From Neocallimastix lanati (nom. inval.) (Eukaryota; Neocallimastigomycota; Neocallimastigomycetes; Neocallimastigales; Neocallimastigaceae), in the NCBI GenBank assembly GCA_016946835.1, contig JACVTC010000578.1, positions 1 through 17,337 of the forward strand: a stretch of 17,337 nucleotides of DNA. The letters are read 5' to 3'. A model generated the notes under the pieces. The model searched no databases. It saw nothing but the letters and a program-made list of their open reading frames with translations, and was not told the origin of the DNA. The translations under genes were made by a program, and so were the position numbers. The number at the start of each line of letters is the position of its first letter. Position 1 is the first letter of the stretch. Of the stretch, positions 10,275 through 17,032 are shown piece after piece.

Positions 10275-10988
10275 ATGAAAATTATTTATTTGTTTTTTTA
10301 TTTAGTAATCGTTAGTTCTTGTAATGTTAACAGTATTAATGTAAAAAGAGGTGCAACTTTTAATGAAGACTTGTTTAATGAAGGATTAAGTGAAGCCTGT
10401 ACTGAAGAGCTAAATATTTCGGAATATATTGAATGTATGGATGAAGTTACTAAAACTAATTATAAACAATTATGTTCTACTTTTAAATCTGAAAAATGTC
10501 AAAATTTTTATAAAAATCCATTAAATTATCTTCCAAACTGTAAAAATGAACCTACAATTAAAGAATACTATCAACCAATTAATATAGAATATATGACCAT
10601 TATTAAAGAATTAACTTGTTTAACCGATGAAGAAGATAATTTATGCCCACTTGGTATATTTGTGATAAGTGAAGATTATGATTATGATTTTATAAAGGAT
10701 ACTTGTAAATCAAAAATTTGTGCGGACTCTTTTATTAAAGTAGCTAAAAAAATTAAAATCGATCATTTATTAACTTACGAAAATTTATCATTTACTGAAG
10801 GAGCATTTAACTATCATGAATTAAATTCATATAATAATGTAGTTAAAAAATTAGAAAGTGACGATTGTAGATTTTTACAAAATACATCTTTACAAATTAC
10901 AAGTGATGCTGATACTATTAAAAAAAGTAGTGTTATATTAATTTTATCAATTTTATCTTCATTAGTACCCCTTATTATAATAATATAA
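10275..10988 (+). CDS. Small Cys-rich secreted protein, probably GPI-anchored
   Basis: The 237-residue protein has an N-terminal signal peptide (residues 1 to about 15-20). Ten Cys follow in the mature part (C42, C54, C67, C75, C89, C115, C124, C144, C149, C198), an even number consistent with disulphides. There are potential N-glycosylation sites at N47, N170 and N203. After a Ser/Asp-containing stretch (SDADT) and KKSS, the last 19 residues (219-237) are strongly hydrophobic and end the protein with no cytoplasmic tail. That is the classic layout of a GPI-attachment signal, so cell-surface anchoring is likely; a C-terminal membrane helix is the alternative. The sequence between Cys is not recognised as a named domain. 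The ATG at 10275 immediately precedes the signal peptide. A surface protein in a subtelomeric position fits a fast-evolving family, but this is inference. Confidence 0.8.
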   Translation: MKIIYLFFYLVIVSSCNVNSINVKRGATFNEDLFNEGLSEACTEELNISEYIECMDEVTKTNYKQLCSTFKSEKCQNFYKNPLNYLPNCKNEPTIKEYYQPINIEYMTIIKELTCLTDEEDNLCPLGIFVISEDYDYDFIKDTCKSKICADSFIKVAKKIKIDHLLTYENLSFTEGAFNYHELNSYNNVVKKLESDDCRFLQNTSLQITSDADTIKKSSVILILSILSSLVPLIIII

Positions 10989-11438
10989 TAATAAATAATA
11001 AAGTGTATTACTAAACGTATAAATAACAAATAATAAACTATAGTTTTAGTTTATATTAAAATATTTAATAATAAAATTCTAATAATTAAAATAATAACAA
11101 ATTAGAAAATAATAATTAATAAAATAAATTAATTATAATAGAATAAATTAAAGAAAGTAATAAAAGATTAAATTAAAAAAAAAATAAAAAAAGAAAAATT
11201 CTATCAAGTTTAATAAAACAAATGTATATATTTGAAAAAAATATTGATATATAAATAATAATAAATAAATATTTTTTACTCTCTATAAAAATAAAAATAA
11301 AATAAAATCTATTACATTTTATATAAAAAGTTACAAGTAAAATATCTAAACAAATAAGATATTTTTTTAAAATTCAATACCAAATTTTTACTACTCGATA
11401 TATTTTTAGATAAACAAAAAAAAATATCTATTTATATG

Positions 11439-11490
11439 TTTTTTTTTTTTTTTTGTTTTTATTTTATTTTTTTTCTTTTTATTTTTTATT
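11439..11490. repeat. Polypyrimidine tract (T16 plus T/C-rich run)
   Basis: A run of 16 T (11439-11454) continues as an almost uninterrupted T-rich, A-poor stretch to about 11490. The strand asymmetry is stronger than in the mixed A/T sequence around it. It ends just 8 bases before the 36-bp palindrome. Confidence 0.6.
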
Positions 11491-11497
11491 ATTATTC

Positions 11498-11533
11498 AAA
11501 TAATTTATAACTTAATTAAGTTATAAATTATTT
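11498..11533. repeat. 36-bp perfect palindrome
   Basis: Two 18-base arms, AAATAATTTATAACTTAA and its exact reverse complement, meet with no spacer between 11515 and 11516. The next flanking bases do not pair. Perfect arms of this length are unlikely by chance even at the local A/T content. It could extrude as a cruciform or act as a symmetrical protein-binding site; its function is unknown. Confidence 0.8.
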
Positions 11534-11852
11534 AAGTTAAATTTAATTTGAAAGAAATTGAAAAATTAAATAAAATAAAATAAAGATATATTTAAAAAAT
11601 AATATTAATAAATATTTAAATGTAAAAATATATAATTATTTTTCTTTAAAAAATATTTTATTTTTATAAAAATAAATTTTTATATTAAGGCATGCTTTTT
11701 TAAAATTTTATTTATATGTTGTATTTAAAGATCATAGTAAATATAATAACAAAAAGAATTTAAATATAAGATAATAATTATATATGACAAGATATTATTA
11801 AAGTCAATATAGATTAATAAGAATATTTTACTTTAGTTATCAGAGTTTTTCA

Positions 11853-11915
11853 TTTCATATTTTAATTTGTTAAAATTAACCTCAAAAATGAGGCAATTTG
11901 GTTAAATATATGAAA
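11853..11915 (+). other. Potential 63-nt stem-loop
   Basis: An outer stem TTTCATAT/ATATGAAA is followed inward, after a 1-base bulge, by TTTAA/TTAAA-type pairs and two G-U pairs on the plus strand. After an internal loop come five A/T pairs, then CCTCA/TGAGG closing an AAAA tetraloop (11885-11888). About 25 pairs form over 63 nt, and this is one of the few places in the desert with clustered G and C. It does not resemble a tRNA or a known snRNA. It could be a structured transcript, a relic of a small inverted-repeat element, or chance. Confidence 0.4.
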
Positions 11916-12064
11916 GGTATCATTAATAAAAATAAACAAAATTTTACATTATTTAATGAGCATTTTTGTATTCTCAGATATAAAAATATATTTATATATA
12001 AAAATATAATTAATTACTATTAAAAAATAAAATAACTTCATAATCATAATAAGAATATTTTTTG

Positions 12065-12066
<2 letters not shown>

Positions 12067-12102
<36 letters not shown>
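12067..12102. repeat. (AT)18 microsatellite
   Basis: An uninterrupted dinucleotide run of 18 AT units lies about 220 bp beyond the 3' end of the capping-enzyme gene. It is self-complementary and likely variable in length between isolates. Confidence 0.9.
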
Positions 12103-12105
<3 letters not shown>

Positions 12106-12320
12106 ATACATATATTTATTCAAAAATTAATTTTTATTATAATTTAATACACTCTTAAATGTTAAAAATTATTTTATATTACGTCCTATCTTATAAATTA
12201 TTATAAATATTATAATTTATTTTTTATTTTAAAAAAATATTATAAAAAGATTTATATGATATTTTAATATAATTTATTATTTCTTTTTTAAAATACATTT
12301 TTTTTTAATAAAAAAATTAA

Positions 12321-15179
12321 TTAGTCCACGTTTGAGAATTCGATTACTTTCAAATAAGAAGAGTACAACTTTTGAGATGAGTCAAGAAAAGAAAATGGTT
12401 CTATTTGGTAGTGATTAGTAATGTTGAAATGATGTTTTTTGAATATTTCAATTATTTTTTCACTATGAATGGCATTTTCGTAATGATTTATAACGTTTGA
12501 ATTATGTATATTAACTAACATTATATTATCACATTCTTTATGAAGATATCTTAAAGTACCTAATAAATAAATAGGAGATTCCTTATCTAATAAGTTTTTA
12601 ATAGGAGTAATGTCATCTATAATACATTTTTTATATAGGATTGAGGATGATTCAATATTTTCTTTAAATGACTTACTGTCGAAAAAAAGAATTACAAAAG
12701 TTCCATTGATATTTCTACCGATATTTTTAAGCATATTATCAATATCTCTGTACGTAAAGTCATTTAAAGCGAAAAAGCAAGTAGCAACATCATAAATATC
12801 GTTTAATTCTACATTCTGAATGATATTTTGTAGTATTGATATACGATTACGAATTTCGGATTTAGAAATACGTTCCTTCATAACTTTTATTTTTTCACGG
12901 TCAGGTTCAACACAAACAATTTTGCGGAAATTTTTCCACTTGTGAAGATCACCACCATTTCCTGTTCCTATATCTAATAGATTACCTTTGTATTTATGAA
13001 GAATATTTTGCTTAATGATATTGTGATATTTACGCATTAAAACAGTTGAAGAAGGTGTAAATATTTCAAGATTTACTTTTTGGTAGGAAGCAATTAGTAT
13101 ACTATTAAAGGTGTTTATGCTATTAGAAGTATATTTGTCTTTCCGCTCTTTAACGAATGAATTGTTGTCTAAATTAATTTCCACAATGAATGGGACTTTT
13201 TTTTCTCTGACTAAATGATAAGTAACAATACGTGTTTTAGTTGGTACATCATTAATCATTTCAACTTGTTTACGATAATAATAACAATAAAATTTATTAT
13301 CTATTATTTCTGTATTACTTTTGTTATTATTATTTTTATTATTATTTCTATTATTATCTTTATTATTTGGAACATTTTTCATATTTTTTATTGAATAAAA
13401 TTTTTTATGTTGATGATAGCGTAGGCACACTTCTTTATATTCCGAGAATGGTAAATTTACTGTTGATTTTTTAATTAAATGATCTCGAGCATAAAAGTAT
13501 CTTCCATTAAATCGTAAATCTACTGTATTTCTAGTTTTAATTTTATAAACTTTTACATTGTCGTAATAGGATGATTGTCCATTTGTAATAATGATACCGT
13601 CATTTGGTATAGATGGATTGTCAAATTTATTAAACGAAATTATGAAATTTTGTAATTCCGAAAAAGAGGAACATTTAGTAATATTTTTTTTTATTATTTT
13701 GTTATTGAATTCTTCAAAGTTAATAGCGTTCATAATATTTATTCTATCGGAATAAGATTTATGTCTCAAATCTTCATCATTATAATAAATTAAGTCAAAC
13801 GGAATGAATTTACCATTGAGGTATTCACAATCTAATACCATATGATTATCGGCCTTTGTTTGACAAATATATTCTACATGAAAGTTTTCTGAAATACTAA
13901 ACATCAAATTATTTATTATGATTATCAATCGACGAAATCCATCCGTTTTAGCCGCTATATAAAATGTATCGTTTATTAAATTTTTTGCTTCTTTATATAA
14001 AATATCTAACGAAGGAGTGATTGGTTTCTGAAATTCATAATTTGGCATCAAAAAAAATAAATAATCCAGAATGAAATTTGAGCAATCTAACGATACCATA
14101 ATCGAATGAATCATATTCATAATATTATCTTTTTCAAGATAAGTATTATTCATAAATTCAATTTCTAATTGATTCTTATCATCAAAAACTGTCATATCAA
14201 TAAGAGCACCATTTTTCATCATAAAAGATCGTCTTTTCTTAGTAATAGGTGTAATATATTTTAAAATAGATAATGAAAATTTTGCATCTATATCGTTCAT
14301 TTCTTTATATATTGCATATTCTGTGATCTCTTTTTCTGATTTATTCTTTTCAATGTACTTGCTTTCTGTTTTTAAATTACTGTCATTATTGATAATACTG
14401 TTATTATTGAATACACTTTCTTTATTGATAATACTGTCATTATTGAATACACTGTCTTTATTGATAATACTGTCATTACTGAATACACTGTCTTTATTGA
14501 ATATACTGTCATTATTGTTGTTATCATTTTTATTGGTAATATTTTCATATTTATAATTACTTTGATTTAATATTTCTATTTTAATATTTTTACTATTTCC
14601 ACTTTTAATTATGCTTTTACTTTCAATTTTACTTTTGTCTTCAATTTTTAAATACCTTTTAATTTGTGATGAATCTAACAATACTTCGATACTAAGATTA
14701 ATTTTAAATATAAAATAATAAAATGTCATCATGGTAATTTTTTTAGTATATTCCATATGATTATTTAGGGTTTCTGTAATTTCTTGGTCTTTATTGATTT
14801 CTAAATAATTTAAAAATTTAGAAATATCCATAAACTGGAACTCATTTTGTGAAGTTGGAGTTATTGTCGTTTCATTTTCGTTCTCATTTTCAGTACAGGG
14901 ATAAGTTGAATTACATATTATTCTATATCGTGTTTTTGAATTTTCATTGTAAGAAAATTCAGAATATTGACAAGAATTATCATTAAGAAAATCTTTTAAA
15001 TCTATATTCACATATTTTCTACGAAGTCTAAATTCTAATTCAAAACTACAAATTTTATCGTTGAAAAAAGAATTACTTTTAATAATGTTTATTTGTTCAT
15101 ATATATATTCTAAAATATCAAATAAACTATTTTGTTTTTCTAATGACGAATAATTAATAGATGGTATAAATGAATTCAT
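12321..15179 (-). CDS. NCLDV-type trifunctional mRNA capping enzyme (triphosphatase-guanylyltransferase-N7-methyltransferase)
   Basis: The 952-residue protein carries all three activities needed to build a cap on mRNA. Residues 1-360 resemble a viral triphosphate-tunnel RNA triphosphatase: an ExExR strand at E47-E49-R51 and a second glutamate strand LEIEF with E339 and E341. Residues about 380-590 are a guanylyltransferase with the nucleotidyl-lysine motif KTDGFR (K411), motif III LDCEY (449-453), motif IV DGIIIT (528-533) and motif V YKIKTRNTVDL (545-555). Residues about 715-950 are a cap N7-methyltransferase with SAM-binding LLDIGTGNGGDLHKW (734-748), the acidic VCVEPD strand (755-760) and CFFALNDF (801-808). 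This domain order in one chain is that of asfarvirus and mimivirus capping enzymes; typical fungal capping uses separate proteins. Length is somewhat above the 868 residues of the asfarvirus enzyme because of two low-complexity inserts (223-270 and 605-622). No stop or frameshift is seen, so it may still be functional. Confidence 0.93.
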   Translation of the reverse strand: MNSFIPSINYSSLEKQNSLFDILEYIYEQINIIKSNSFFNDKICSFELEFRLRRKYVNIDLKDFLNDNSCQYSEFSYNENSKTRYRIICNSTYPCTENENENETTITPTSQNEFQFMDISKFLNYLEINKDQEITETLNNHMEYTKKITMMTFYYFIFKINLSIEVLLDSSQIKRYLKIEDKSKIESKSIIKSGNSKNIKIEILNQSNYKYENITNKNDNNNNDSIFNKDSVFSNDSIINKDSVFNNDSIINKESVFNNNSIINNDSNLKTESKYIEKNKSEKEITEYAIYKEMNDIDAKFSLSILKYITPITKKRRSFMMKNGALIDMTVFDDKNQLEIEFMNNTYLEKDNIMNMIHSIMVSLDCSNFILDYLFFLMPNYEFQKPITPSLDILYKEAKNLINDTFYIAAKTDGFRRLIIIINNLMFSISENFHVEYICQTKADNHMVLDCEYLNGKFIPFDLIYYNDEDLRHKSYSDRINIMNAINFEEFNNKIIKKNITKCSSFSELQNFIISFNKFDNPSIPNDGIIITNGQSSYYDNVKVYKIKTRNTVDLRFNGRYFYARDHLIKKSTVNLPFSEYKEVCLRYHQHKKFYSIKNMKNVPNNKDNNRNNNKNNNNKSNTEIIDNKFYCYYYRKQVEMINDVPTKTRIVTYHLVREKKVPFIVEINLDNNSFVKERKDKYTSNSINTFNSILIASYQKVNLEIFTPSSTVLMRKYHNIIKQNILHKYKGNLLDIGTGNGGDLHKWKNFRKIVCVEPDREKIKVMKERISKSEIRNRISILQNIIQNVELNDIYDVATCFFALNDFTYRDIDNMLKNIGRNINGTFVILFFDSKSFKENIESSSILYKKCIIDDITPIKNLLDKESPIYLLGTLRYLHKECDNIMLVNIHNSNVINHYENAIHSEKIIEIFKKHHFNITNHYQIEPFSFLDSSQKLYSSYLKVIEFSNVD
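14370..14513 (-). repeat. 18-bp minisatellite coding a hexapeptide repeat inside the capping enzyme
   Basis: Eight consecutive copies of an 18-bp unit encode a (N/K)(D/E)S(I/V)(I/F)N hexapeptide, residues 223-270. Alternating NDSIIN and KDSVFN versions give a 36-bp higher-order period. The repeat lies in the linker between the two glutamate strands assigned to the triphosphatase domain. All copies keep the frame. Confidence 0.9.
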
Positions 15180-15747
15180 AATAATTTTTTTTTATAAATT
15201 TAAATACTTAATATTCGTATATATAAAGTATAAATATTTTCCATTACTATTTTATTTAAAAAATATTTATTTTTATAAAATAAATTTATAAAAAATTTAA
15301 GAATACACAATTTACGAATATATAAATAAATGTTTAATATTATGAATAAATAAATATTTTTATTTTCTATTTTTTAATTAATAAATATGAAATACAGAAA
15401 TATCAATTTATAAATGTATGACTAATATATTATACCTTTATTTTATGATTATAAAAAAAATTTTTAATATTTTTGAGTTATAATAAAAAAATATAAATAT
15501 ATAAAATAATACAATTTTTTATTTGGTTATTTTAAAATTTTAAAAAATTATTAACATAAAATTTTCTTTAACATTTATAAATATATATATAAATATTTTT
15601 TTTTTTGGTTTTTGGTTTTTGGTTTTTAAAAAAAATATTTTTATTATTAAATTTATTATTAATTATTTTATAATTTTTGTACATGTTATTTATAAAATAT
15701 TATTAATAAATTAAAAAAAAATATATATACAAATATTTTCACTGTTT
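15180..15747. other. AT-rich gap between capping-enzyme and UDG genes
   Basis: These 568 bp separate two minus-strand virus-like genes and must contain the upstream region of the capping enzyme. It is nearly all A/T with no frame of note. A heptamer TTTTTGG is tandemly repeated three times at 15602-15622. No sequence matching the mimivirus early-promoter motif AAAATTGA was seen on either strand. A gap this long is unusual between neighbouring NCLDV genes, so it may hold decayed viral genes or host-driven A/T expansion. Confidence 0.5.
15602..15627 (+). repeat. TTTTTGG heptamer, three tandem copies
   Basis: Three perfect heptamers and a trailing TTTTT are visible. The paired G residues are conspicuous in a region otherwise almost free of G. 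Confidence 0.85.
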
Positions 15748-16365
15748 TTACCATTCAAAAGTAAAACCAATTTCACCAGCAAGTTCTCTTGCTTTAATGA
15801 AGCATTTTGAATTTTTAAATTTAGTATATTCATTGATTGGATGAGGAACTTCGACTACTGAAGATTTTATTTCATTAATTGATTTACGTAAAGAAATGGC
15901 TTTAGAGCCAAATAATAAGAAAACCACAGAATGATGATTAGAGATATATTGTACTAAATTGTTAATGAACGGTTCCCATAGAAGGTAATAATGAAAAGGA
16001 ATAGTATCGACTACAGGACGGGTAAAACAAAAATTGCATAAAAATATTCCATTTTCAAGCCATTGATCTAAATGGTAATCTATTGGTCGTTTAAAGGAAG
16101 TTACCGTACTTTCCATATTTTGAAATATACGTTTCAATAGAAGAGGAGGAGTGGAATTTCGTGTTGCAAATGCAATATCGCTTCTATCACATGATTTTTG
16201 GTAGGGTTCATCACCAATCATCACCACTTTAACTTTCTCCAATGGTATATACTTAAAAATAGCAAATATATGTTCCAAAGGTGGTGTGTAATACGTTGTT
16301 TTCAACTGATTTAATATATGATTAATTAATTTTGAATTTTTAATAAAGAAATCATTCCATGACAT
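15748..16365 (-). CDS. Uracil-DNA glycosylase superfamily protein, family 1-like, viral type
   Basis: The 205-residue protein follows the family-1 UDG layout with no extra targeting region. The water-activating motif normally GQDPYH appears as GDEPYQ (residues 51-56). It is followed by IAFATR (64-69), whose F67 matches the uracil-stacking Phe. The strand with the uracil-contacting Asn is NGIFLCNFCFTRP, with N111. FLLFGSKA (149-156) matches the family VFLLWG strand. PHPIN (174-178) supplies the catalytic-type H175. FIKARELAG near the C-terminus matches the end of the family fold. The enzyme class removes uracil from DNA; NCLDVs carry such proteins for genome repair, and in poxviruses as a polymerase processivity partner. 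The exact Asp is replaced (E53) although D52 is adjacent, so activity is uncertain. ATG at 16363-16365 is the only usable start, since the next Met is M49, just before the catalytic motif, and a stop closes the frame at 16378-16380. Confidence 0.85.
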   Translation of the reverse strand: MSWNDFFIKNSKLINHILNQLKTTYYTPPLEHIFAIFKYIPLEKVKVVMIGDEPYQKSCDRSDIAFATRNSTPPLLLKRIFQNMESTVTSFKRPIDYHLDQWLENGIFLCNFCFTRPVVDTIPFHYYLLWEPFINNLVQYISNHHSVVFLLFGSKAISLRKSINEIKSSVVEVPHPINEYTKFKNSKCFIKARELAGEIGFTFEW

Positions 16366-16366
16366 G
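16363..16366. promoter_or_regulatory. Overlapping divergent start codons (shared CATG)
   Basis: The minus-strand ATG of the UDG gene (16365-16363) and the plus-strand ATG of the RPB2 fragment (16364-16366) share two bases within a CATG palindrome. Each gene's promoter and 5' leader would therefore have to lie inside the other's coding sequence. That is ordinary packing for compact viral genomes and very unusual for host genes spaced as widely as those at 1-11,000. Confidence 0.9.
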
Positions 16367-17032
16367 AGCGAGAATAATTATTTGGCAAAATTTATAAATC
16401 AATATAATGTCTATGCTAATATAGATAAATTATTTATAAAAAAGTTGTATGATATTAAAGTATTTTTAGAAAAAAAGCTACCTAAATTAAATCCTTTAAC
16501 TATTTCTATTCCGGAGGTAGAGTATGATCATTTGATGGTAGAGAAAAAGACATACTATATATCATTAATTCATGATGATTATGAAATTAAAATACCAGCA
16601 CCAATCGACGGAGTATTCGTTGTAGATGGGATTGAAAAAGTGATTATTTCACAAGAAATATTTTGTACGCCTTTTTTTGTTTATAAGGAGAATCGCATTG
16701 AGTATAAGGAATGTAATGAAAAGGGAAAATTTCAATCTCTGGAGATGTTTACCGATTATAGTTACATTGTATATTTAAAAAAGATTATGTTAAAGCAATC
16801 TACAAGAAGTAAAGAAAAAAAGGAAAAGGTTAAATTGGATTACCATAATTTAGGGAATGAAAATTATGTGGATTTAAACAATGAATACACTAATATTGAT
16901 ATCCATTATAGATTTTCAAATAAAAGTCGAGAAAAAAAATTAAGCAATATGAAAAGATATACCTTATTAGATATTAGAGTTTATTATTCATTATTTTTCC
17001 AAGAGTTACGTATAAAAGGAATTAAGGGTTAG
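16364..17032 (+). pseudogene. 5' fragment of viral RNA polymerase subunit 2 (RPB2), cut off by the telomere
   Basis: The 222-residue frame covers the N-terminal part of a second-largest multisubunit RNA polymerase subunit. The diagnostic block is DGVFVVDGIEKVIISQE (residues 82-98), matching the conserved G-x-F-I-I-N-G-x-E-K-V-I-I-x-Q-E of RPB2 proteins. It is preceded by IKIPAPI, where RPB2 proteins have their conserved early region. Full-length RPB2 is usually about 1100-1250 residues, so four fifths are missing, including the hybrid-binding, wall and anchor regions; the product cannot form a polymerase. The last codons run GGA ATT AAG GGT TAG, so the final glycine and the stop come from telomere-like sequence. 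The upstream frame is open for some 40 bases but contains no other ATG. Head-to-head linkage with the UDG gene and the nearby viral capping enzyme support viral rather than host origin. Residues 146-200 are Lys/Asn-rich and less conserved. Confidence 0.85.

Larger units (their letters stand above)
10989..12320. other. AT desert between host-like and virus-like genes
   Basis: These 1332 bp contain no reading frame of note. The content is A/T runs, a polypyrimidine tract, a 36-bp palindrome, a GC-containing hairpin and an (AT)18 run, listed separately. The region is flanked by two genes whose 3' ends face each other, so it needs no promoter for either. The left boundary of the virus-like DNA should lie somewhere here; no terminal repeat, target-site duplication or internal telomere tract marks it by eye. 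Confidence 0.5.

Noticed and set aside
10814-11029. Minus-strand open frame of 71 codons overlapping the 3' end of the small Cys-rich gene
   Set aside because: Most of it is antisense to the hydrophobic C-terminus, which explains its apparent membrane character.
11339-11365. Stem-loop AAAATATCT/AGATATTTT followed by a T run, like an intrinsic terminator
   Set aside because: Bacterial-type terminators are not expected in this chromosome, and a 9-bp A/T stem is likely by chance here.
9413-12320. tRNA or rRNA genes in the large intergenic spaces
   Set aside because: No GGTTC-type T-arm, acceptor pairing or rRNA-like GC-richer block was found.
12610-12795. Plus-strand open frame of 61 codons
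   Set aside because: Antisense shadow within the methyltransferase part of the capping enzyme.
14323-14556. Plus-strand Leu-rich frame resembling a repeated membrane protein
   Set aside because: It is the complement of the 18-bp minisatellite in the capping enzyme; the Leu/Ile repeats are a by-product.
1-17024. Internal telomere repeats or CRISPR-like arrays
   Set aside because: No run of TTAGGG or CCCTAA was seen outside the terminal array, and no regularly spaced identical repeats with unique spacers.
12321-17032. Cytoplasmic linear killer-plasmid (pGKL-like) origin for the viral-type genes
   Set aside because: Those plasmids carry a capping enzyme and a fused RNA polymerase, but a separate RPB2 with its own start next to a UDG fits NCLDVs better. 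Not fully excluded without trees.
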